A stretch of DNA of 64,000 bases from CATQHW01 sp965215345 (GTDB lineage: Bacteria > Spirochaetota > Spirochaetia > SZUA-6 > Bin103). Below the pieces are notes generated by a model. That model saw only the letters and a program-made list of their open reading frames with translations. It ran no database searches and was not told where the DNA came from. A program made the position numbers and the translations under genes. This document shows positions 33,797 through 42,047 of this stretch, piece by piece (the first letter of the stretch is position 1; each line of letters opens with the position of its first letter). Location of the stretch: contig CBDCDL010000001.1 of the NCBI GenBank assembly GCA_965215345.1, positions 558,001 through 622,000 on the forward strand. Reading direction: 5' to 3'.

Positions 33797-34120
33797 TCAT
33801 CCGGCCTGGGCGACCGGTTGGATCGCGTCGAGTTCGTGACTCAACTGGCCTTTGCGATTGCGTACGTCGATCTCGTTCTGAAGGTTCAGCCAGAATCGTT
33901 CGGTGGTGCCGAACAGGCGAGCCAAGCGCAGCGCCATGTCGACCGACACACCGCGACGCCCGTGAACTAGGTCGAGCACCGAACTGGCGGCCACCCGCAG
34001 TTCCATAGCGAGACGATAGGGGGTCATCCCAAGCGGCTCCAGGAACTCCTCCCGGAGAATCTCCCCCACGGTCGGTGTCGGGATCCTCCCGGGTATCGTG
34101 GGCTCGGAGCGTGCAGCCAT
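33797..34120 (-). CDS. higA: HigA-family antitoxin
   Basis: A 107-residue helix-turn-helix antitoxin of the HigA type: PTVGEILREEFLEPLGMTPYRL, then LRVAASSVLDLVHGRRGVSVDMALRLARLFGTTERFWLNLQ, the standard DNA-binding and dimerisation layout. It would neutralise a HigB ribonuclease and repress its own operon. It follows a truncated HigB frame by 13 bases. Confidence 0.85.
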   Translation of the reverse strand: MAARSEPTIPGRIPTPTVGEILREEFLEPLGMTPYRLAMELRVAASSVLDLVHGRRGVSVDMALRLARLFGTTERFWLNLQNEIDVRNRKGQLSHELDAIQPVAQAG

Positions 34121-34133
34121 CGTTCACACCTCT

Positions 34134-34307
34134 CTAATGGTAGTCTTCGATTCCGACATCCCAGGCATGTCCATCCTGGAACCGAAAGCAGATTCGCCAC
34201 TGCCGATTGATGCGGATCGAGCACTCGCCGGTTCTCTCACCCTTGAGACGCTCGAAACGGTTCCCAGGCGGGTTGCGCAGGTCCAAGGAACGCGCCTTGC
34301 TCCCCAT
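34134..34307 (-). pseudogene. higB: HigB (RelE-fold) toxin, N-terminally truncated
   Basis: 57 codons from the ATG at 34307 give LRNPPGNRFERLKGERTGE and RINRQWRICFRFQDGHAWDV, ending EDYH, the C-terminal two thirds of HigB including its basic active-site face. Family members are about 90 residues; the first 30-35 are missing because an SDR gene ends at 34333, just upstream. The open frame continues a few codons beyond the ATG without a start. The toxin is probably inactive and HigA now a free repressor. Confidence 0.6.
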
Positions 34308-34332
34308 GCTCCAACACTCCAGCCGGTTGGAT

Positions 34333-35166
34333 CTACACCGTCGTGTCGGTCAGATAGGAGTAGGCTCGGAGCGGAGCCACCGCGAGCAGGCCGCCATCGA
34401 CCGGTATCGTCACGCCGGAGATCCAGCGCGACTCGTCGCTGGCCAGGAACACGGCCAGCCATGCCACGTCCCAGGGCGTGCCCTCGGTTCCGAGGGGTGA
34501 TGCCTTCCTGCGGAGCTCGCGCGCTCCCGGCCTCATCAGCCGGCTGGGGAAGGCACCGTGTACATGGCCCGGCGCGATGCAGTTGGCGCGGATGCCCTGG
34601 CGTCCGTGATTGGATGCCGTAGTCCTGGTGAGCATGTGCAGCGCGCCCTTGGTGAGGGAATAGGGCACGGTCTGCGAGTAGGGCGCGGCGATGCCGTCGA
34701 TGGAGGAGACGTAGATGATGGATCCGCCGCCGGATTTCTCCATCGCGGGAATGGCGTACTTGCTGGCCAGCGCCGGTCCCTTGAGGTTCACCGCCACGTT
34801 CCGGTCGAAGTTTTCCTCCTCGAAGGTCAGGACGGTACCCTCGCCGACGACGGCGGCGTTGTTGAACAGCACGTGCAGCGCGCCGAACCGCTCCACCGTC
34901 GCGGCGACCAGCGACTCGCACGCGGCCGCATTGCTGACTTCGGCCGTTACCACCGTCGCCGTGCCTCCTTCGGCGATGATGTCGTCGCAGGTGCGCTCTG
35001 CATTCCCGGGCGACAGGTCGGCCACGGCCACCTTGGCGCCGGCTCGGGCGAACAGCAGCGCCGTGGCGCGCCCGATGCCGAGCTCCTCGGTGTCGCTGCG
35101 GGTGCCGCCGCCGGTGACGATCGCGACCTTGCCGGCCAGCCGGCCGGTCGCCGCGGGGTCTTCCAT
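34333..35166 (-). CDS. SDR-family NAD(P)-dependent oxidoreductase
   Basis: A 277-residue dehydrogenase. The cofactor loop is an extended version, GGGTRSDTEELGIGRA, and the catalytic serine lies in YVSSIDG with Tyr-x-x-x-Lys as YSLTK. FNNAAVVG is the NNAG equivalent. The six-residue insert between glycines (RSDTEE) is uncommon. The ATG at 35166 overlaps the TGA of an upstream Gfo/Idh fragment (TGATG), so it may be translated by coupling to a dead gene. Confidence 0.88.
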   Translation of the reverse strand: MEDPAATGRLAGKVAIVTGGGTRSDTEELGIGRATALLFARAGAKVAVADLSPGNAERTCDDIIAEGGTATVVTAEVSNAAACESLVAATVERFGALHVLFNNAAVVGEGTVLTFEEENFDRNVAVNLKGPALASKYAIPAMEKSGGGSIIYVSSIDGIAAPYSQTVPYSLTKGALHMLTRTTASNHGRQGIRANCIAPGHVHGAFPSRLMRPGARELRRKASPLGTEGTPWDVAWLAVFLASDESRWISGVTIPVDGGLLAVAPLRAYSYLTDTTV

Positions 35167-35345
35167 CAGGGCGGGTCTGCCTGCGACGCTGCCGCGATGG
35201 CCTGCACCGCGAGCTTCACTCCTTGAGCCTCCGCGGAGGCGACTAGGCGGCGGGTCGTCGCCTGGTCGGTCGCGAACGGCTTCTGGCTCAGGAGGTGGCA
35301 TCCGGCGGCGACCGCCTGCTCGATGAGTTGATGTATTTCCAGGAG
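35166..35345 (-). pseudogene. Internal fragment of a Gfo/Idh oxidoreductase
   Basis: About 59 codons reading IHQLIEQAVAAGCHLLSQKPF and ATDQATTRRLVASAEAQGVKLAVQ resemble residues 75-130 of Gfo/Idh proteins, around the (E/Q)KP catalytic motif. Neither the Rossmann loop nor the C-terminal domain is present. Joined directly to a PmoA-like fragment and ends at the SDR start. Confidence 0.55.
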
Positions 35346-35545
35346 AACCACAGCCCGCGATGCCATGGATGGTCCCAGGGACGGTTGCGGGTGATCTCGA
35401 CTCCGCACGGGGTCGCCAAGGGATGGAACCACGGGTTTTCGCCGGTCTTCGGGTGATTGAGCTGCCACAGCAAAGTCCCTGCCTCGAAACAGGTTGTAGC
35501 GGACCCTTTCGCGATCAGCGGCGATTCCACGGACCCAACGCTATT
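35327..35545 (-). pseudogene. N-terminal fragment of a DUF6807/PmoA-like protein
   Basis: The sequence LLWQLNHPKTGENPWFHPLAT and VEITRNRPWDHPWHRGLWFSW matches the look of DUF6807 (PmoA-like) proteins, whose HPxFHP...DHPxHRGLWF motif is very characteristic. The protein is cut after the motif, where the Gfo/Idh fragment begins. These two families are frequent operon partners, so the scar probably arose by deletion within one operon. The remaining 35546-35603 shows nothing. Confidence 0.6.
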
Positions 35546-35603
35546 CCGCCGCGACGTACGGGACAAGGTCGGCGCCGGGGGCGCAGCCGCCGGCGGTCGC
35601 GAG

Positions 35604-37112
35604 CTAACGAGCCCGGTTGTGGCGGGGGACCCAGTGCGTGGCGGCCGGCGCCGGATGTTGGCGAGAGCCGTTCCCGTGGTCGCACGCGCAGAGCACCTCC
35701 TCGAACAGCATCGCCTCCAGCTCGCGCCTGATCGGCGCGAACGCGGCGTCACCGCAGCGGTTGTGGGTCTCCTCCGGATCGGCGTTGCGATCGTACAGCT
35801 CGCCGTCCGCGCCGCCGGCGTAGGCGGTCAGGCGCCAGTCCGCGGTGGTCAGGGTGCGCATCCGCACCGGCAACCGGTCGTCGTCGTTCTCGGTCAGCGC
35901 GGCGCTGCGCGTGTAGGCCCCCGTGCCGCGGAGGGCGCCCGCGGACGAGATGCCCTGCACTCCCTCCGGCTCGGGGACGCCGGCAAGGTCCAGCAGGGTC
36001 GGCGCGATGTCGAGCGTCGAGGCCGGTGCGTCGATGAGCAGCCCCGCGTCGATCCCCGGCCCTCTGATCAGCAACGGGACGCGCAGCGCCGAGTCGAAGT
36101 GCATGCCCTTGCCGACGAAGCCGTGGTCGCCCAGGTAGTCGCCGTGGTCGGCCACGAAGCACACGATCGTCGACTCGGCGAGCCCGCTCTCTTCGAGCTG
36201 ATCGAGTATGCGCCCGACGTGACGGTCCAGGCACGCCGTCATGCCGTAGTACGAGGCGCGAGCCGCCCGCCAGGTGGCTTCGTCGATGCGCGAGTAGTCC
36301 AACGGAGGAGTACCCGTGAAGCGGTTGGTTTCGGTCCCTTCACCCCGGTAGATCACGTCGTACCACGACGGCATGTCGGTGCCGCCATGCGGGATCGGCG
36401 CCGGAACGGAGGCCGGGTCGTACGCCGCATCCCACGGCTCCGGCACCGTGAAGGGGTGGTGCGGATCGGGAAAGCTGACGTGAGCGAAGAACGGCGCCTC
36501 ATCGTGACGGGCGGCCTTCAGCATCTCGATGGCGCGGTCGGCGATGTACTGCGACGAGTGCAACTCGGCGGGCAGGCGAAACCGATACGGCCCAAGCCCC
36601 GGCGACACCTGCCGGTCGTGCGCGCGCCGGTTTCGCCGACCAGCGGTCAACTCGACGCCGAGATCGGCCGCGCGCGCCTCGTAGTCGCGGCCGAAACAGA
36701 GGTCGCCGTGACCGTTGACCAGATCCACCTCCGCGAAGCCGAAGTACCCGTCGCCCGCTTCGTGAGCCATGGCCGCCGCCACCGCCTGGGGCTCGGCCCG
36801 TTGCGGCCGCAAATGGATCTTGCCGATCGACACGCTCCGGTATCCGGCGGCTTGCAGCACGTGTCCCAGGAATCGTGGATCGTCCGGGGTGTGGCAGCCC
36901 ACCATCCGGGACTTCAGCACGGAAGGGAAGCAGCCGCTGAGCAGGGAGGCTCGACTGGGCGTGCAGGTGGGCTGGGTGACGACGCAGTCGGAGTACCGCG
37001 TGCCGGCAGCCGCCAGCCGATCGAGATGAGGCGTCGCGCAGATCGGGTTGCCGTAGCAGGACAGTGCGTCGGCACGCAGCTCGTCGGCGACGATGAGCAG
37101 GATGTTGGTCAA
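35604..37112 (-). CDS. Type I sulfatase
   Basis: A 502-residue arylsulfatase-family hydrolase. The formylglycine motif CTPSR is at residues 50-54, metal ligands appear at the N-terminus (LIVADELRAD) and in FVADHGDYLGDHG, and KGMHFDSALRVPLLIRGPG is the conserved late block. It removes sulfate esters, plausibly from carbohydrates. No signal peptide is visible, so it would act on imported substrate or use another route. It is divergent from the ThDP gene 40 bases away, so they may share regulation. Confidence 0.92.
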   Translation of the reverse strand: MTNILLIVADELRADALSCYGNPICATPHLDRLAAAGTRYSDCVVTQPTCTPSRASLLSGCFPSVLKSRMVGCHTPDDPRFLGHVLQAAGYRSVSIGKIHLRPQRAEPQAVAAAMAHEAGDGYFGFAEVDLVNGHGDLCFGRDYEARAADLGVELTAGRRNRRAHDRQVSPGLGPYRFRLPAELHSSQYIADRAIEMLKAARHDEAPFFAHVSFPDPHHPFTVPEPWDAAYDPASVPAPIPHGGTDMPSWYDVIYRGEGTETNRFTGTPPLDYSRIDEATWRAARASYYGMTACLDRHVGRILDQLEESGLAESTIVCFVADHGDYLGDHGFVGKGMHFDSALRVPLLIRGPGIDAGLLIDAPASTLDIAPTLLDLAGVPEPEGVQGISSAGALRGTGAYTRSAALTENDDDRLPVRMRTLTTADWRLTAYAGGADGELYDRNADPEETHNRCGDAAFAPIRRELEAMLFEEVLCACDHGNGSRQHPAPAATHWVPRHNRAR

Positions 37113-37152
37113 ACTTGACAGATCAGCCTGCCACGGGTCCCATCACACCGCA

Positions 37153-38823
37153 ATGCCCACGATGAGCGGCGCCCGCTTCGTCGCCGAGACCGTCCGCGGA
37201 TACGGCCTCACGCACGTCTTCTACATGCCCTACATCATGCCTCCCGCCATCCTGGAGATGGGCAGGCTGGGCGTGACCGCCATCCAGCCGCACGGCGAGA
37301 AGGCGGCCGCCTACATGGCCGACGGCTACGCCCGCGTCCGGCGCGGCCCGTCGCTGGTGATGGCCCAGTCGGTCGGGGCCGCCAACCTGGCCGCCGGCCT
37401 GCAGGACGCCTGCCTGGCCTGCTCGCCCGTCGTGGCGCTGACCGGCCGCGAGCGCCAGTTCCATCAGCAGCGCCACTCGTACCAGGAGGTCGATCACGTC
37501 ACGCCGTTCGCGGCCGTCACCAAGTACAGCGCCTGCGTGCATGCCGCCGATATGCTGCCGGCGTACCTGCGCCAGGCGTTCCGCAGCGCGGTGAGCGGCA
37601 CGCCCGGGCCGACCCACCTCGACCTGGAGCAGATCAGCGGGCTGGTGATCGCCGAAGGCCGGCTCGATGCCGAGGTGATCGTGGAGCGGCAGTTCACCCG
37701 CGTGCCGCCGTTCCGGCCCGTGGCCGACCCGGCGGCGATCGCCGAGGCGCTCCGCCTGCTGAACGGCGCCGGCCGGCCGGTGATCGTTGCCGGCGGCGGC
37801 GTGACCGCCTCCGGCGCACGCGACGAACTGGTCGCATTGGCCGAGAAGCTGTCCATTCCGGTGGCCACGGCGCTCAACGCCAAGGCGATGTTTCCGTCCG
37901 ATCACCCGCTGGCGGTGGGGACGCCGGGCAACTACTCCCGCGAGTGCGCCAATCGCATCCTGTGCCGGGCCGACCTGGTGTTCTTCATCGGCAGCCACAC
38001 CGGCGGGCAGCTCACGCTCGACTTCCGCATTCCGCCGCAGGGCACGCCGGTCATCCAGCTCGACATCGATCCTGCCGAGATCGGCCGCAATTACCCGGTG
38101 AAGGTGGGGCTGCAAGGGGACGCCAAGGCGTCGCTCGCGGCGATGGTCGAAGCGGCGCGCCCCGGCCCCGACCGCGGCGCATGGCTGGCCGAGACTCAAA
38201 AGCTCGTCCAGGACTGGAAGGAGAGCGTCGAGGAGCACCGGGGCTCGGACGCCGCGCCGGCGCGGCCCGAGCGCATCTGCCGCGAGCTGAGCAGGCACCT
38301 GCCGGCCGACGCCATCCTGGTGTCCGACACCGGCCATTCGGGCGTGTGGACGGGCACCATGCTGGACTTCAAGCACCCCACCCAGAGCTACATCCGCTGT
38401 GCGGGTTCGCTGGGGTGGGGGCTGCCGGCGGCGCTGGGCGCCAAGTGCGCGGCTCCCGGCCGGCCGGTCCTGTGCTTCACCGGAGACGGCGGCATCTGGT
38501 ACCACATTGCCGAGATCGAGACGGCGGTCAGGGAGAACCTGCACGTCGTCGTCCTGGTGAACAACAACCACTCGCTGAACCAGGAGAAGCACGGCGTGGA
38601 GAGCTACGAGGGCCGCTCGCCGGCCTCCGACCGGCAGTGGCTGTTCCCTGATGCCGATTTCGCCGCCATCGCCGAGTCGATGGGCGCGATGGGGCTGACG
38701 GTCCGCAAGCCGGGCGACCTGCAGGGCGCGCTGGACAAGGCGTTCTCGGCGAACCGACCGGTGGTCATGGACGTCAAGAGCCACGTGGACGGCATCGCGC
38801 CGCCGGCCTGGCTGCCCGAGTAG
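37153..38823 (+). CDS. ThDP-dependent enzyme, acetolactate synthase-like
   Basis: A 556-residue thiamine-diphosphate enzyme of the acetohydroxyacid synthase/benzoylformate decarboxylase superfamily. The cofactor-activating glutamate is Glu49 (PHGEKAAAYMADGYAR), and the ThDP-Mg motif GDGGIWYHIAEIETAVRE ending with VLVNNN is complete. It would decarboxylate a 2-oxo acid or ligate aldehydes. First gene of a five-gene run with dehydrogenases and an aldolase. The ATG at 37153 is followed by the conserved family start; the upstream frame is not. Confidence 0.88.
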   Translation: MPTMSGARFVAETVRGYGLTHVFYMPYIMPPAILEMGRLGVTAIQPHGEKAAAYMADGYARVRRGPSLVMAQSVGAANLAAGLQDACLACSPVVALTGRERQFHQQRHSYQEVDHVTPFAAVTKYSACVHAADMLPAYLRQAFRSAVSGTPGPTHLDLEQISGLVIAEGRLDAEVIVERQFTRVPPFRPVADPAAIAEALRLLNGAGRPVIVAGGGVTASGARDELVALAEKLSIPVATALNAKAMFPSDHPLAVGTPGNYSRECANRILCRADLVFFIGSHTGGQLTLDFRIPPQGTPVIQLDIDPAEIGRNYPVKVGLQGDAKASLAAMVEAARPGPDRGAWLAETQKLVQDWKESVEEHRGSDAAPARPERICRELSRHLPADAILVSDTGHSGVWTGTMLDFKHPTQSYIRCAGSLGWGLPAALGAKCAAPGRPVLCFTGDGGIWYHIAEIETAVRENLHVVVLVNNNHSLNQEKHGVESYEGRSPASDRQWLFPDADFAAIAESMGAMGLTVRKPGDLQGALDKAFSANRPVVMDVKSHVDGIAPPAWLPE

Positions 38824-38889
38824 GCGGCGGCGTCGTCCCGGTGACTGCCGCGGTTGCGTGGCGCGGCTGGCGGGGATAGGTTCCCGGCG

Positions 38890-39984
38890 ATGAAGTCAGC
38901 GGTGTTGCACCGGGTCGGCGGACCCTTCGCGATCGAGGAGGTGGAGGTGCTGCCACCCCGCACGGGCGAGGTTCGCGTCAGGCTGAAGGCTGCCGGCCTG
39001 TGTCACAGCGACTGGCACTTCGTGCAGGGCCTCCTGGAGCGCCCGTTCCCGGTCATACTCGGCCACGAGGGCGCGGGTGTCATCGAGGAGGTCGGTGAGG
39101 GGGTCACCACCCTGCGCAGGGGACAGCGCGTGGCGCTCAACTGGGCGCCCGCCTGCCGCCACTGCTACTTCTGCCTGCGGGGAGAGACCGGCCTGTGCGA
39201 GACCTTCTGGCCCTGGCGCAACGGCACCATGCCGGATGGCTCGACCCGCTTTCGCATCGCCGGCGAACCCGCGCGTCAGTTCAGCGTGCTGTCCACGTTC
39301 ACGGAGCAGACCATCGCGCCGGTCGAGAGCTGCGTGCCGCTCGCCGACGACATCTCCTTCGAGGTGGCCGCGCTGGTCGGCTGCTGCGTCACCACCGGCG
39401 TCGGCGCCGCGCTCAACACCGTCGACATCCGGCCGGGAGACAGCGTGGCCGTCTACGGCTGCGGGGGCGTGGGACTCAGCGTCGTGCAGGGCGCCCGGCT
39501 GAGCAACGCCTGGCCGATCATCGCCGTGGACACCGACCCGGCCAAGGAGGCGATCGCCCGGCAGTTCGGCGCCACCCACTTCGTGCCGGCCGGCGACGCC
39601 GCGCACGAGAAGGTCAGGGAGCTGACCGGCGGCCGGGGCGTCGAATACGCCTTCGAAGCCGTGGGACCGCCCGCGGTGCAGGAGGCGGCGTACCAGGCGA
39701 TGCGCCGCGGCGGCGCCCTGGTCATCGTCGGCGTGGCGCCGGTGGGGAGCAGGACCTCGTTCCCCGGCCTCGACCTGCACGTCAATCAGCGCCGCATCCT
39801 CGGCTCCTTCTTCGGATCGACCGATCCGAGCCGCGAGTTCGGCCGCCTGCACGGCCTCTACCGCAACGGCCGGCTGCTCGTGGACGAGCTCATCTCCAGG
39901 CGCTACTCCCTCGACCGGATCAACGAGGGGTACGCCGACATGCTCGCCGGCGGCCACAAGCGCGGCGTGCTGATCTTCGACTGA
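38890..39984 (+). CDS. Zinc-dependent alcohol dehydrogenase, class III-like
   Basis: A 364-residue medium-chain dehydrogenase. Catalytic zinc ligands are in AAGLCHSDWH and GHEGAG, the structural zinc cysteines in APACRHCYFCLRGETGLC, and the NAD loop is GCGGVGLS. It interconverts an alcohol and an aldehyde. ATG at 38890, 66 bases after the ThDP gene. Confidence 0.92.
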   Translation: MKSAVLHRVGGPFAIEEVEVLPPRTGEVRVRLKAAGLCHSDWHFVQGLLERPFPVILGHEGAGVIEEVGEGVTTLRRGQRVALNWAPACRHCYFCLRGETGLCETFWPWRNGTMPDGSTRFRIAGEPARQFSVLSTFTEQTIAPVESCVPLADDISFEVAALVGCCVTTGVGAALNTVDIRPGDSVAVYGCGGVGLSVVQGARLSNAWPIIAVDTDPAKEAIARQFGATHFVPAGDAAHEKVRELTGGRGVEYAFEAVGPPAVQEAAYQAMRRGGALVIVGVAPVGSRTSFPGLDLHVNQRRILGSFFGSTDPSREFGRLHGLYRNGRLLVDELISRRYSLDRINEGYADMLAGGHKRGVLIFD

Positions 39985-40008
39985 ACCGCACACCTCGCGG
40001 GGGACGCC

Positions 40009-41079
40009 ATGCCGGACACCAGCCACACACCATCCATGTACCACGCCGACGAGCTGCAGCGCTTCGCCGAGGAGGTGATCAGGTTCACCGGCACCGCGCC
40101 GGAGCAGGCAGCGGTGGTGGCGAGCCACCTCGTCGAGGGCAACCTGGCGGGGCTCGAGTCACATGGGGTGATGCGGCTGCGCCAGTACTACGACGCCGTC
40201 CAGGCGGGCCAGATCGACCCCGCCGTGCTGCCGAAAGTCGAATCGGAGACCGCCGGCACGGCCGTGGTCGACGCCCGCGCGGGCTGGGGCGCGCCGGCCG
40301 GGTACCTGGCCGTGGAGCTGGCCGAGCGCAAGGCGAGGGCCGTCGGCGTCGCCGCCGTCAGCGTCAGGAACGCCGCCCACATCGGGCGTTCCGGCTCGTA
40401 CGTGCTGCGGCTCGCCGAGGACGGTCTGGTGGCACAGCTCTTCTGCGGCCTGGTGCATGCCGCGTTCGTCGTGCCCTGGGGTGGCCGCGAGGCGCGTTTC
40501 GGCACCAACCCGATCGCGATCGCCATTCCCGGCGGCGACGGGCCGGTGGTCATGGACATCGCGACCAGCGCGACCGCCGAGGGCAAGGTGCAGGTGTACC
40601 GCAACGCCGGGCGGGCCATGCCGGAGGGGCTGATCATCGACGCCAGCGGACACCCGAGCACCGACCCCAACGACGTGTATCGAGGCGGCGGCATCCTCCC
40701 GTTCGGCGGTGTGAATGGTCACAAGGGCTACTGCCTTGCGGTGATGGCGGACCTGCTCGGCGGGTCTCTGTCCGGCTCCCGCGTCGGCGTGCTGGCCGGC
40801 AGCTTCCGCAACCACTTCCTGCTGACCGCCATCGATCCCGACGCGCTCGGCGGTGCCGAGGCGATGCGCGCCGTCGTCGACGAGTACTCGCAGTGGCTGA
40901 AGAGCTCGGCGACCCAGCCCGGCTTCGACAAGGTCCTCATGCCCGGCGAACCGGAGTCGCGCAACGCCGTGGAGCGCCTGCGCGACGGGGTCCCGCTCGA
41001 CGAGTCCACCGTCGAGCTCCTCGACTCACTTGCCGACGAGATCGGCATGACGCGGATCAGCGGCATGAGTGGCCTGTAG
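40009..41079 (+). CDS. Ldh-family (malate/L-lactate-type) dehydrogenase
   Basis: A 356-residue dehydrogenase of the Ldh_2 family (ComC, AllD, YiaK relatives), which oxidises 2-hydroxy acids such as sulfolactate, ureidoglycolate or malate. Blocks LAGLESHGVMRLRQYYDAV, SVRNAAHIGRSGSYV, RFGTNPIAIAIP, DIATSATAEGKV and NGHKGYCLAVM are typical, with the catalytic His in ESHG. RBS GGGGGAC before ATG. It belongs to the catabolic operon. Confidence 0.9.
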   Translation: MPDTSHTPSMYHADELQRFAEEVIRFTGTAPEQAAVVASHLVEGNLAGLESHGVMRLRQYYDAVQAGQIDPAVLPKVESETAGTAVVDARAGWGAPAGYLAVELAERKARAVGVAAVSVRNAAHIGRSGSYVLRLAEDGLVAQLFCGLVHAAFVVPWGGREARFGTNPIAIAIPGGDGPVVMDIATSATAEGKVQVYRNAGRAMPEGLIIDASGHPSTDPNDVYRGGGILPFGGVNGHKGYCLAVMADLLGGSLSGSRVGVLAGSFRNHFLLTAIDPDALGGAEAMRAVVDEYSQWLKSSATQPGFDKVLMPGEPESRNAVERLRDGVPLDESTVELLDSLADEIGMTRISGMSGL

Positions 41080-41114
41080 TCCTGCGCACAAAGCAGAGAC
41101 AAGGAGCAGCAGCG

Positions 41115-42038
41115 ATGACACAGACGGACCAGGGCCAAGGTATCCGCGGCGTGGTCGTGCCGATTCTCACCCCGCTCACGCCGGACGAAACGGTCGACGC
41201 GGCGTCCCTGCGGCGGCTGACGAACCATGTGATCGACAACGGCGTCCACGGCATCTGGGCAGCGGGCACCACGGGCGAGTTCGCCGCGCTGGACGAGCCG
41301 GCCCGGCGGCTGGTGATCGAGACGGTGGCCGAAGAGGCGGCCGGCCGCGTGCCGGTGATCGGCAACGTGTCCGCACCCGCGACCCGGGCCGCCATCGCCG
41401 CCGCGGAGGCGCTCCGCGACTGTCCCGTCGCGGGCATCGCCGCGACGCCGCCGTACTACTACCGCAACACCCAGGATGAGCTTCTGAGCCACTTCCGGGC
41501 TATCGCCGACCGGTCGGTACAGCCGCTGTGGGTCTACAACATCCCGAGCACCGTAAAGGTGACGGTCGAGCCCGACACCATCGCCGCGCTGGCCGCCGAC
41601 GGCACCGTGGCCGGGGTCAAGGACAGCTCGGGCGGGGGCGAGACCTTCGCGCAACTCGTCATGCTCTGCCGGACGCGCGGCCTCTCGCTGTACCGGTTCG
41701 TCGGCTCGGTGTGGCGCGCCACCATGGCCGGCATCGGGGCTCACGGCATCGTCCCCGGCATCGCCAACCTGGCGCCGCGCAGCGTGTCCGGCGCCTGGGA
41801 GGCCGGCCAGCGCGGCGATGAGGAGACCGCCGCTCGTTGCCACCACGAGACGCTCGCCGCCACGCGCGTGACGCAACTCGCGAGCGGCAGCAACGGGACC
41901 GGCTATGCGGCGCTGAAGTCGGCGTTGAAGGTGATGGGAGTCATCGAGCACGACATGGTGTCCGCTCCGTTCCGGCCCCTGGACGACGCGGCGCAGGCGC
42001 AGCTTCCGCCGCTGCTGGAGGAGCTGGGGCTCCGGTGA
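41115..42038 (+). CDS. DapA-family aldolase/lyase (dihydrodipicolinate synthase-like)
   Basis: A 307-residue class I aldolase. The Schiff-base lysine is in TVAGVKDSSG, the catalytic tyrosine in LWVYNIPS and the GTTGEF substrate loop in IWAAGTTGEFAAL. Members cleave or form 2-oxo acids with pyruvate (for example 2-keto-3-deoxy sugar acids, N-acetylneuraminate, or dihydrodipicolinate). An AAGGAG site lies upstream of the ATG at 41115. In this operon it likely works with the Ldh-type and ThDP enzymes on a 2-oxo acid. Confidence 0.9.
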   Translation: MTQTDQGQGIRGVVVPILTPLTPDETVDAASLRRLTNHVIDNGVHGIWAAGTTGEFAALDEPARRLVIETVAEEAAGRVPVIGNVSAPATRAAIAAAEALRDCPVAGIAATPPYYYRNTQDELLSHFRAIADRSVQPLWVYNIPSTVKVTVEPDTIAALAADGTVAGVKDSSGGGETFAQLVMLCRTRGLSLYRFVGSVWRATMAGIGAHGIVPGIANLAPRSVSGAWEAGQRGDEETAARCHHETLAATRVTQLASGSNGTGYAALKSALKVMGVIEHDMVSAPFRPLDDAAQAQLPPLLEELGLR

Positions 42039-42047
42039 GCCCGGCGC

